Positions 1 to 8,700 of a DNA stretch of 23,946 nucleotides are shown here, in pieces (positions within the stretch are counted from its first letter, which is position 1; each line of letters opens with the position of its first letter). The translations under genes were made by a program, and so were the position numbers. The notes beneath the pieces are model-generated. The model searched no databases. It worked only from the letters and a program-made list of their open reading frames with translations, and was not told where the DNA came from. Location of the stretch: positions 1 through 23,946 of the IMG/VR virus record IMGVR_UViG_3300020470_003684, one strand, 5' to 3'. This DNA comes from a virus.

Positions 1-381
1 GTTTCAACTCCAAAACCGAAACCAATTCAGAAACCTAAAGAGGAAGTGAATTATACTTCGAATGAAGCACTTAATAAAGTTCTGAATGAAACCGTTGGTG
101 GAGTTCCACAAGGAGAAAGTGGTGGATATGAAACTATGGGTGGTGGAATCTATGATAGTAGTAAGATAAATGATATACTCGTTAGGGAATCGGGATATGG
201 TAATCCAGAAACTCTAAAAGAAAAGAAACGAGAAATAGCAGCAGTTGATTCTATAAAGAAGGCTGGTGTAAATGTTGATCAAGTTCCTGACCATGTTCAA
301 AACGCATTAACAAAAGATTATTCTAAAGTAATGAAAGCAATTGAACAGAAAAAAGGTGGTGGAACGAACTATCGTCCATAA
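1..381 (+). CDS. C-terminal part of an unrecognised phage protein (5' end outside window)
   Basis: The frame is open from the first base, so this is the 3' end of a longer gene. A GTG at 46 could be read as a start, but it has no convincing ribosome binding site and the codons before it continue the same protein. The visible 126 residues begin with a Pro/Lys-rich linker (STPKPKPIQKPK), then a segment with NYTSNEALNKVLNET, a Gly-rich stretch, the phrase ILVRESGYG, and a charged, probably helical C-terminus. No enzyme motif or membrane segment is visible. The gene lies 10 bases before the fibre gene and upstream of the gp25 and gp6 genes, so a tail or baseplate role is likely from context only. 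I do not recognise the family with confidence. Confidence 0.75.
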   Translation, partial: VSTPKPKPIQKPKEEVNYTSNEALNKVLNETVGGVPQGESGGYETMGGGIYDSSKINDILVRESGYGNPETLKEKKREIAAVDSIKKAGVNVDQVPDHVQNALTKDYSKVMKAIEQKKGGGTNYRP

Positions 382-391
382 GAGGTAAATA

Positions 392-1819
392 ATGGCGTTA
401 GATAAACAATTTCTAAAATATAAACTTGAAAAAATTAGAAATGATGACATTTACAAGGATTTAGATTCGGAGGCTAAAAAAAGAGAGCGTAAGAAAAACT
501 CTACATTAGCACAAAAAGAAGCTGATGCAATTCATTCTTATTTAACTGGAATGGATCCAATAAAAAGTCTTAGTAATAAATCTTTTTTGGAGCCAGAGTC
601 GATGCCGGGAAATTTGTCATTGACTGATAAAGGTCAATTAAATGTGGCACAAGTTGAACCGCCACAGACAAAATTGACTAAGTTAATGAGACTACTAAAA
701 AAACATAAAACTTTTGGTGGGGCAAATAAAGATCGTGGACAGAAATTAAAACTTCTAAAAAAGATTTTTGATAATTTGAATATTGTTTTCAAATTTAAAA
801 AGATTTCTATTGATAAAAATTTAGAAGTAAAAAGTGATGTTAATGTAGGTAACAATGTTATTATCGATGGGAATAATAATATAAAGAAAAATTTAATTGT
901 CATTGGTGATGGTGAGATACATAGTAATCTTCTTGTCAAAAAAAATGTAACTATAAATCGTAATTTATTAGTTAATAAAGATACGACAATAGATGAAAAT
1001 CTTCTTGTTAAATTGGATGGTACGATAGATGAAAATTTGATGGTCAAGAAGAATACACAAATTGGTGGAAATTTAACTGTACTTAAAAATACTTTGGTTA
1101 AAGGTAATGTTCAAGTTGAAAAGAATGAGAAGATTAAAGAAAGTCTTGTTGTTGATAAGAAACTAACAATTGGTAAGAATTCTGATTTAAAGGGTAATTT
1201 GTTTGTTAGAAAAAATGCAAATACAACTGGAATCCATAATATTGGATTGGGTTTAAATGTAATGGGACCAACAATACTCGGTGGTGGTGTAATAATAGCA
1301 CCAATTCCAATTCCACCGATACCTGGAATTCCAAATTTTCCTAAAACAAATGCTGATTTGAGAGTTAAGGGTGATGTAATTGGAGAACAAGATTTACACA
1401 TCGAGGAAAATTCGGTGGTTGAGGGTAATTCTGTGGTGGAAGGTACTTTAGAAGTACAAGGAGAAACCACATTATCTGATCAAGTAGTGATTGAAGAAGA
1501 TTTAGAAGTAACTGGAGATATAAAATTAAAGAGTAGTCAAATAGATTCAAATGGATATACTTATCTACCAAATGGTGTAATACTTCAATGGGGAACAGAT
1601 ACAAGAAATTCAGATGAGGCTTATGTAATTGAATTTTCAACTGCATTTCCAAATTCAGTTTTCTCAGTTACGGTAAATAGACAAGCTACAAATGATGATG
1701 GAATGAATAAAACTTGGGCAGTAACAGCAACTTCACCTACAACAACGGGATTTACTATTGATAGAGATGATGATATTAGTGGTGACCAAACAATAAATTA
1801 TTTAGCAGTAGGGAATTAA
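392..1819 (+). CDS. Repeat-rich tail-fibre-like protein with gp53-like C-terminal domain
   Basis: 475 residues, starting at an ATG preceded by AGAGG. Residues 1-140 are charged and probably helical, perhaps the attachment end. From about residue 143 an exact 12-residue repeat runs for about ten units, of the form N-L-x-V-x-K-x-x-x-I-x-x (for example NLLVKKNVTINR and NLLVNKDTTIDE). It is interrupted by a Pro-rich stretch (IPIPPIPGIP) and then resumes. Such short hydrophobic-alternating repeats usually form a beta-helix or trimeric beta-prism, common in phage fibres. The last 90 or so residues begin GYTYLPNGVILQWGT and end INYLAVGN. This is the pattern of the gp53-like tail-fibre C-terminal domain, which forms fibre tips. 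The likely role is receptor binding or a baseplate-attached fibre. The gene ends 10 bases before the gp25 gene, suggesting co-expression. Fibre-like is a strong call; the exact position in the virion is inferred. Confidence 0.8.
   Translation: MALDKQFLKYKLEKIRNDDIYKDLDSEAKKRERKKNSTLAQKEADAIHSYLTGMDPIKSLSNKSFLEPESMPGNLSLTDKGQLNVAQVEPPQTKLTKLMRLLKKHKTFGGANKDRGQKLKLLKKIFDNLNIVFKFKKISIDKNLEVKSDVNVGNNVIIDGNNNIKKNLIVIGDGEIHSNLLVKKNVTINRNLLVNKDTTIDENLLVKLDGTIDENLMVKKNTQIGGNLTVLKNTLVKGNVQVEKNEKIKESLVVDKKLTIGKNSDLKGNLFVRKNANTTGIHNIGLGLNVMGPTILGGGVIIAPIPIPPIPGIPNFPKTNADLRVKGDVIGEQDLHIEENSVVEGNSVVEGTLEVQGETTLSDQVVIEEDLEVTGDIKLKSSQIDSNGYTYLPNGVILQWGTDTRNSDEAYVIEFSTAFPNSVFSVTVNRQATNDDGMNKTWAVTATSPTTTGFTIDRDDDISGDQTINYLAVGN
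818..1213 (+). repeat. 36-bp-period (12-residue) coding repeat array
   Basis: Units begin at 818, 854, 890, 926, 962, 998, 1034, 1070, 1106, 1142 and 1178, each 36 bases apart and in frame. Nearly every unit starts with Asn-Leu-x-Val or a close variant. The DNA has diverged more than the protein pattern, so selection appears to keep the fold rather than the bases. The same period reappears more loosely around 1360-1530. Confidence 0.85.
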
Positions 1820-1829
1820 GGAGAACATA

Positions 1830-2369
1830 ATGGGAACAAGAGAAAAGGATTTAAATCCTAATATTTATATAGGATTACAATTGCCCTTGAATTATCAGGA
1901 TCCATATTCTAATCCTGCACTTGATCCAAATGATCCAGCCCGTTCAAGTGATGTTGCACAAAGAGGTACAGAGGGTTTTTTTCCACAGACAAAAACTTTG
2001 AGGGAACAAGTTTCACATAATCTTAAAATGTTATTACAAACTATTCCTGGTGAGAGAGTACATTTGAGTGAATTTGGTTCAAGACTACACGAGTTGTTAT
2101 TTGAACCAATGACTGATGGGTATAAGGATGTTATAGATGAGGAGATTAGATCAGTTGTTGCTCGTTGGATGCCCTATGTAATAATTGATGATATAGAGAT
2201 ATTATATTCAGATAATAATTCTAATAAAGTTAATGTTTCACTTACTATCAGTTTAACAACTGATGCAACACCACAAACCGTTGAGGCTGATTTTTCTCAA
2301 TGGTCAGATTATGTACCTGCAGAAGTTGGTGTGAATACAGGAGGTGGTGAACCTCTTACGGAGAATTAA
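1830..2369 (+). CDS. Baseplate wedge protein, gp25/GpW family
   Basis: 179 residues, starting at an ATG with GGAG six bases upstream. Residues 55-160 carry the gp25-like (GPW_gp25) pattern: a helix LREQVSHNLKMLL, the conserved PGER at 73-76, FGSRLHELLFEP at 82-93, then IDEEIRSVVARWMPY and the strand IIDDIEI. In T4 and P2 this protein sits at the inner ring of the baseplate, where it joins the wedge to the hub and the first sheath ring. T4 gp25 is about 132 residues; the excess here is mainly a roughly 50-residue N-terminal extension rich in Asn, Pro and Asp. It is followed by the gp6-like gene, the usual order in contractile tails. The family call is secure. Confidence 0.93.
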   Translation: MGTREKDLNPNIYIGLQLPLNYQDPYSNPALDPNDPARSSDVAQRGTEGFFPQTKTLREQVSHNLKMLLQTIPGERVHLSEFGSRLHELLFEPMTDGYKDVIDEEIRSVVARWMPYVIIDDIEILYSDNNSNKVNVSLTISLTTDATPQTVEADFSQWSDYVPAEVGVNTGGGEPLTEN

Positions 2370-2407
2370 GATTTTATATCTGAATAATAAAATAATGGAG
2401 AAGTTAA

Positions 2408-4336
2408 ATGGCAACAGGTATTAGTAAAGAAGTAAAATATTTAAATAAGGATTTTGCTTCTTTTAGAGACAATTTAATAGATTTTGCTCAAACTTATTTT
2501 CCAAATACATATAACGATTTTAATGAAGCATCACCTGGTATGATGTTTATAGAAATGGCATCTTATGTTGGTGATGTTTTATCTTATTATATAGATGAAC
2601 AATTTAAAGAAAGTTTGTTAGCATTTGCAGAAGAAAAGAAAACAATATATGAAATAGCACAAGGGTATGGATATAAACCAAGACAATCATCTGCATCTTC
2701 AGTCGTACTTGATGTATTTCAAACTGTGCCAGCTGATCCTAATAATGTTATAGATGAAAAAAGACAACCAAATGAACAATATTGTCTTACAATACCAGCT
2801 GGAATGCAGGCTACATCAGTAAATGGAACTGTTTTTAGGACAACAACTGATGTAGTATTTAGTGATTCCAGTTCATTAAGTCCAAGACAGGAAGATATAT
2901 TTGAAGTAGATGATGAAAGTAGAATTACAAAATGGTTGTTAAAAAAACAAGTAAGGGCAGTTAGTGGTAATGTTATTACAGAACAAATAACTTGTGGTGC
3001 AGCAGAAAAGTATAAAAGGATTGTACTCGAAAGAACTCCAATTTTAGAAATAATTTCTGTTACGGATAGTGAGAATAACAAATGGTATGAAGTTCCTTTT
3101 TTAGCACAAGATACGGTATTTGCAGATTTTCAAAATACTGAAAAAAATTCTCCTGATTTGGTAGAGGGTAGAAATTTTGCACCATTCTTATTAAAACTTA
3201 TAAAGACACCAAGAAGATTTACAACTTATATTAGACCTGATGGTAAGATGGAATTAAGATTTGGTTCTGGAGTATCTTCGAATTCTGATGAGGAAATTAT
3301 TCCAAATCCAACTAATGTAGGTTCAAATTTACCAGGAACTCCAACTTATCTTGACACATCTTTTGATCCAACAAATTTTTTAAATACTGCAACATATGGT
3401 GAGTCACCAAGAAATACTACATTAACTATAAAATATGCATTTGGTGGGGGTGTTAATGATAACACTACTGCCAATAGTATAACTAATGTTACAAATACTA
3501 ATGGATTTGATTTTGATGATTCGTATAATTTAGATAGTAATTTACAAACCATTACAAAGAGTTCTTTGGGAGTGAATAATCCCGAACCAGCAATTGGTGG
3601 TAGTGGTGAAGAAACACTTGAAAATATTAGAGTAAATGCAGCAGCTTATTTTCAAGCACAAAGTAGAGCAGTAACTAAAGATGATTATATAACTCGTGTA
3701 TATTCATTACCTGCAAAATATGGTAATATAGCAAAGGTATATATGATACAAGATGAACAAGTTGCAGCAGCAGGACAGAATGAATCGGACCCAACATTCC
3801 AACCTAATCCATTGGCACTAAATATGTATTGTTTGGGATATGACCAAAATAAACAATTAATTAGATTAAATAATGCAGTTAAGGAAAATATAAAATTATA
3901 TTTGAATCAATATAGACTAATGACAGACGCTGTACAGATTAAAGATGCTTGGATATGTAATGTTGGTATTGATTTTGCAATTTTTACTAAGAGAGGGTTT
4001 AACAAAAATGAAGTACTATTAAATTGTGTTACTCGACTTAAACAATATTTTAATGTGGAAAGGTGGCAAATAAATCAACCTATAATTCTCGTTGATGTTG
4101 CAGCAGAATTATTAAATATAGAAGGAGTTGCTAGTGTTGTTAAACCACAAGAGGGTAGAGATGAATTAATTGTTGTTACTAATAAATGGGGAGCTTCTAA
4201 GGGATATTCTAATAACATATATGATATTAGAGCAGCAACTTTTAATGGAGTTGTATATCCACCTGTAGATCCTACAATATTTGAAATTAAAACACCGAAT
4301 AGTGATATTCGTGGTAGAGTCTTGGGAGATATTTAA
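2408..4336 (+). CDS. Baseplate wedge protein, gp6-like (J-like)
   Basis: 642 residues, close to the roughly 660 of T4 gp6. The start has GGAG upstream (2397-2400). The N-terminus carries the recognisable gp6 pattern: KYLNKDFASFRDNLIDFA, then FNEASPGMMFIEMASYVGD and LSYYIDEQ. The middle contains a beta-rich region and ETLENIRVNAAAYFQAQSRA followed by VTKDDYITRV, typical of baseplate J-like proteins, where this segment starts the core domain. In contractile tails two copies of this protein per wedge form the iris that opens on sheath contraction. The stop overlaps the next start by one base (TAATG at 4334-4338), so translation is probably coupled. The family call is secure. Confidence 0.93.
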   Translation: MATGISKEVKYLNKDFASFRDNLIDFAQTYFPNTYNDFNEASPGMMFIEMASYVGDVLSYYIDEQFKESLLAFAEEKKTIYEIAQGYGYKPRQSSASSVVLDVFQTVPADPNNVIDEKRQPNEQYCLTIPAGMQATSVNGTVFRTTTDVVFSDSSSLSPRQEDIFEVDDESRITKWLLKKQVRAVSGNVITEQITCGAAEKYKRIVLERTPILEIISVTDSENNKWYEVPFLAQDTVFADFQNTEKNSPDLVEGRNFAPFLLKLIKTPRRFTTYIRPDGKMELRFGSGVSSNSDEEIIPNPTNVGSNLPGTPTYLDTSFDPTNFLNTATYGESPRNTTLTIKYAFGGGVNDNTTANSITNVTNTNGFDFDDSYNLDSNLQTITKSSLGVNNPEPAIGGSGEETLENIRVNAAAYFQAQSRAVTKDDYITRVYSLPAKYGNIAKVYMIQDEQVAAAGQNESDPTFQPNPLALNMYCLGYDQNKQLIRLNNAVKENIKLYLNQYRLMTDAVQIKDAWICNVGIDFAIFTKRGFNKNEVLLNCVTRLKQYFNVERWQINQPIILVDVAAELLNIEGVASVVKPQEGRDELIVVTNKWGASKGYSNNIYDIRAATFNGVVYPPVDPTIFEIKTPNSDIRGRVLGDI

Positions 4337-5457
4337 TGCATTATTTCGAATACGCAACAAAAGATACAACATTATATGAAGAAAGTCATAGTTTAAATAC
4401 TGGACTTGATGAGATTCTTGAAATTAGAAAAGATATGAATAATGATGGTTCTGTGATATATGTTTCTCGTGCACTTATAAAATTTGATTTAACTTATATT
4501 TCTGATTCAATAAATTCTGGATTAATTACATCAGGATCAAGGGAAAAATTTTATTTAAATTTATATGATGCAAATTCAGAAGATTTGAATGTATCACAAA
4601 GTTTATATGCATATCCAGTTAGTCAATCTTGGCATATGGGTTCTGGATACAAAGGTGCAAATCCTGGAATTGAAGATGGTGCAAGTTGGAGAAATAAAGA
4701 TAATTCTACATTAAGAACTCAATGGAATGACATTACAGGTTCTGGTGGAACTTGGTATAGTGGTAGTGGATACGAGGGTTCTCAATCATTTGATCACAAT
4801 CCAACTGATTTGAGAATGGATGTTACAGATATTATATGGAAATGGCATCACGGAACAATTCCAAATGAAGGATTTATGATAAAGAGAAGCGGTAGTATTG
4901 GAAATACAAATTCAAATGTTGAAGAGGGTAATACAACACGATATGGTCATTTTAAATTTTTTAGTCGTGAAACACATACGATTTATCAACCAAAACTTGA
5001 AGTTGTGTGGGATGATTCGAAATGGAATACGGGCTCATTATCGGCACTCTCATCTGCCAATTTAGAAGATATGGTTCTTTATATGAGAGGATTACGACCT
5101 GAATATAGGGAAAACTCAAAAGTAAAATTTAGATTGGTTGGTAGAGAAAGATATCCAGAAAAATCATATTCTTCAACAGATCAATATCAAACTGGATATC
5201 TAACAGTTAAAACTTTACCAAGTGGTAGTACTTATTATGAAATCAAGGATGCTTATACCGAAGAAATTGTTGTTCCATTTGGAACTGGTTCAATAGTAAG
5301 TTGTGATTCAACAGGGAACTATTTTAATTTTTGGATGAAAGGATTACAGGCAGAAAGATTTTATAGAATAAATTATAAGGTTGTTAGTGGTAGTGGAACT
5401 GCCGATGAAACTATACAATATTTTGATGAAAAACATTCATTTAAAGTAGTGAGATAA
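4336..5457 (+). CDS. Beta-sandwich structural protein, DNRLRE-like
   Basis: 373 residues. The start codon overlaps the gp6-like stop. Residues 1-235 resemble the DNRLRE class of extracellular beta-sandwich domains. They open with an ATKDTTLYEES strand and an N-T-G turn, followed by SRALIKFDL (44-52), a W-containing middle, MDVTDIIWKWHHG near 161 and a Gly-Phe-Met strand. A second beta-rich domain covers about 240-373 and ends in HSFKVVR. There is no signal peptide or membrane segment, as expected for a virion protein. Its place between the gp6-like and gp7/gpI-like genes suggests a wedge accessory or adapter protein. Function is inferred from position; the domain resemblance is by eye and moderate. 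I see no catalytic residues. Confidence 0.65.
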   Translation: MHYFEYATKDTTLYEESHSLNTGLDEILEIRKDMNNDGSVIYVSRALIKFDLTYISDSINSGLITSGSREKFYLNLYDANSEDLNVSQSLYAYPVSQSWHMGSGYKGANPGIEDGASWRNKDNSTLRTQWNDITGSGGTWYSGSGYEGSQSFDHNPTDLRMDVTDIIWKWHHGTIPNEGFMIKRSGSIGNTNSNVEEGNTTRYGHFKFFSRETHTIYQPKLEVVWDDSKWNTGSLSALSSANLEDMVLYMRGLRPEYRENSKVKFRLVGRERYPEKSYSSTDQYQTGYLTVKTLPSGSTYYEIKDAYTEEIVVPFGTGSIVSCDSTGNYFNFWMKGLQAERFYRINYKVVSGSGTADETIQYFDEKHSFKVVR

Positions 5458-5460
5458 AAA

Positions 5461-5769
5461 ATGCCATATTCAAAGGAAGAATTAAAAAACAATTTATTTT
5501 ACCAAGAATTAATAAGAGAAGATGAACAAAAGTATATGAGAATGATACTTCATTTAACCGATAGTGGGGATAAAGAAGAAGGGGTATTGCGAGATATAAA
5601 TAGTGGAAATATTCTCATATTTGAAAAAATTATTCCAGGACAAGGTACAGATGGTACAGTTTATTCGGTAGGTGATTTACATACTATTGAATATGATGAT
5701 GGTTATTTTGATTACCTTGAAAGTGAAGAACTTAATAATATCATAGATAGAGAATTTACGGAATTCTAA
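5461..5769 (+). CDS. Small acidic protein of unknown function in the baseplate operon
   Basis: 102 residues, acidic, with no Cys, signal peptide or membrane segment. The N-terminal third (SKEELKNNLFYQELIREDEQ) is probably helical. The rest looks like a small beta domain with IFEKIIPGQGTDGTVYSVGD, ending in an acidic helix. The stop overlaps the giant gene's start (TAATG at 5767-5771), so the two products are probably made in a coupled ratio. That position fits a chaperone, adapter or small wedge subunit for the giant protein, but nothing in the sequence proves it. I do not recognise the family. Confidence 0.7.
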   Translation: MPYSKEELKNNLFYQELIREDEQKYMRMILHLTDSGDKEEGVLRDINSGNILIFEKIIPGQGTDGTVYSVGDLHTIEYDDGYFDYLESEELNNIIDREFTEF

Positions 5770-8700
5770 TGGCCAAAAAACAATTTACACTTGATCCAAG
5801 AACTGATAAATTATCAAGATTATCTGAACAACATTTACCGTTCGTACAATTAAACGAATCGTTGAATGAAGGTGATCCTGTTGCACCATTTGGTACATTA
5901 ACAACAGATATAATTGAATATTGTTTATATGACTTAAATGATAACTATCTTGCATCTGCACAAATTCGATCTCCATTACCAGAAAAATTAAATCCAGGTA
6001 AACACATAAAAGACCTCGGTTATGAACGAGGAACTTATAAAATAGTATATAATTTTTTACGAGAGATAGGTGGGTCTGATAAACTTCTTTTAATTAAACA
6101 ATCAGATAGGAGTATTTGGGAAGGTCAATATTTTATAGAAACGGATGGTGATATATTTGCTGGTACTCCAGAATCACCTATAGTTGAAAATGGAGAACGA
6201 ATACAACTTAGTGTTGAGGACGATAAATATTTTTTACAAGATATATCTGGTGATAGAACAGAGGTAAGATTAAGACCAAATCCAGCAGTAAATGATCCAG
6301 ATGCAAATGAAAGGTTTAGATTATTAGGATATACTTGTTTATGTCAAGCAGATGTTGCTGGTGAATCACCATTATCATTTGATGATACAGGGAAAAAAGT
6401 TACAGTTAATTGGGTATTGAATGAAGGACAAGAAGTATCTCTTAATGAATTGATGAAGGGTGGGACTCTTATTATAAGAGATGCATTTGTTATAGATTAC
6501 GCTGAAAATCCAGAAGTTATAACCAATATGATTCCTGTCCAAGAAACTACTTCTGTATTGGCATCTGAAAATATTGTAAAGAATGGACATTTTGATTCGG
6601 GAGAGGGTGTATTACAAGAAAATAATAGTGTACCAGCATTTGAAGTTGTTGAGTTTCCAAATCCAGGAAATAGTAAATGGTGTTTAGAACTTAGTCCTGA
6701 AGCTGGAAATGGTGGAACAAACGATGTAAAATATGAAATGACATTTGATGTTATTCCTGGTGAAACTTATGTATTGAGTTGTTGGGTACACCACGATGAG
6801 AATTGGAATGGTCGTACAGATGCACACTTTTCAGCAAAAGCATTTGTTGATACATTAACTGGTCCAACTATAGTTGGTATGGGAACTATCTTAGATACGA
6901 AAGTTGTGGATGGTAAAACTTGGGAATATCAATATAGTCGTATATCTGTACCTGCTACTGCTACTGGAAAATTAACTTGGTATCTTGGAGCAGGTGTAGA
7001 ACATATACAAGAAGAAGAATTAGATCCAGCAGAAATAGCTCAAATACCACCACTTGTTGGTAGTAAATATTATACGAATTTACAATGTGAACCTGGTTCA
7101 CCAACATCTTTACCGACACCATATATGACAGAAGAAAGACCTGAAGAGATTGAAGTTCAATCATCTGGTCAAGCAACATTCATAGATGATAAAACAATAT
7201 CTGCAAATTTTACTGGAGATGAAGATGGTTTTATAGATTTGATGACATCTGATGGTGGAGATAGAGAAGCAGGTAAAATAACGATTAAAGATGGAATAGT
7301 TGTAGATGAAAATTTTGATATACAAATAGATAGAACAATTATAGATGACATACCAGTTGATAACCCCGATGCATCAGTTGTTAGGGACGGTGGTGAACCA
7401 ACAGAATTTAATAAGAGTCCATTTCATAATTCAGAATTAACGGATTCTACTGATTTAAATATAACCTTACAGGCAAATGACATTTATAGATTGAATAAAG
7501 TCAATCCTGATGGTACAGAAGAAGAAATTGGTCGTTATGATTTACCAGTAGATGTTTCTGTTGTGGACGAGATTCCAATTGAATCTTCAATGGCACCAGA
7601 AATTGAGATTGAAGAAAAGAATCTCCATAGAAGTACATTTCATGGTGAAATTGATAATGATTCAAATGAATTGATAGCAACTATACATTCAAATGACATT
7701 TACAGATTATATAGAATAGGTTCTGATGGTACGGAAGAATTGGTAGGTGAATATAATATTCCCGAAGAAGTAAAAGAAGTTGATGATTTAGAATTAAGTA
7801 ATCCTAATGCAGCAGAAATACGAGATAAGCGTGATGCAGGTGAGTGGTATGCTACACAAAGTCCTTATCACAATACAACACAAAATAAAATTATATTACA
7901 AGTTGATGATGAATATACTTTATATAGATTAACTCCTGGTGGGGAAGAAATTGAAATTGGTAGTCATACAAAATGGAAAGAATCGAAGGAGTGGTCTTTA
8001 GATACTCTTGAACCAGGTGATAGATTGAGAATTGTTACGACCAACAAAGGTGGTCGTAATGGTTTTATTGCAAAGGTATATTATAATAATCAAATATATA
8101 GAACTGGTGATACAAGTGAGAGATTTCAAGCAGATGATGACCAAGAAACCTCAATCACATCAGACGGTATTTGGGATGCAACAGCGTTTCAATATATACG
8201 AAGAGCTGCATGGTGGGCATTTTGGAGAGATGATGAAAATGTTTGGTGGGATATGACAGATGTATTTGGTGCAGAAGCATTTCTTCCAACTAAAAGTTAT
8301 GGATTTCCCAAGAAGAATAAATTTTGGAAAGATGCTGTATCGAATAAAGAGTTAGAAGATTGTCAAGTAATATGGACAGGTCCTAACTTTAGAAGAGTAA
8401 GATGGGAATGGGAGCCAGCAAGTGGTATTTATACTAAAATATGGAAACATGCAGATCCATCACTAAATGTTCGTTCAGTACATCCAGAGGATTGGAGTTC
8501 TGGATTAAGTCATTATAATTGGGGAACTTCCGCTGACTTTGACCATTGGAGAACTGGTTGGTTAGGACATCAAGCCAAGTGGGTACAAGGTGAAGGACAA
8601 GGTGGCGGCCCTGCAATGAAATTTGTAGACCAAAATTCAAAATTTCAAAATCCAAATCATCCAGGATATAATGGTAGATTTTTTGATGAAGATGGTAATA

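Noticed and set aside
46-48. GTG as the start of the first gene
   Set aside because: The same frame is open to base 1 with a plausible Pro/Lys linker, and no ribosome binding site precedes the GTG at a normal distance.
634-1047. Minus-strand open frame of 137 codons
   Set aside because: It lies wholly opposite the 12-residue repeat array, has no ribosome binding site, and its composition simply mirrors the repeats.
818-1213. Reading the hexapeptide-like repeats as an LpxA-type acyltransferase
   Set aside because: The repeat is 12 residues with Asn-Leu-x-Val rather than the (I/L/V)-G-x-x-x-x hexapeptide pattern, no catalytic His is placed as in that family, and the C-terminus is fibre-tip-like.
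5596-5603. TATAAATA on the + strand inside the small acidic gene as a late promoter for the giant gene
   Set aside because: It lies within coding sequence about 170 bases upstream, and such octamers occur by chance in DNA this AT-rich; no supporting context.
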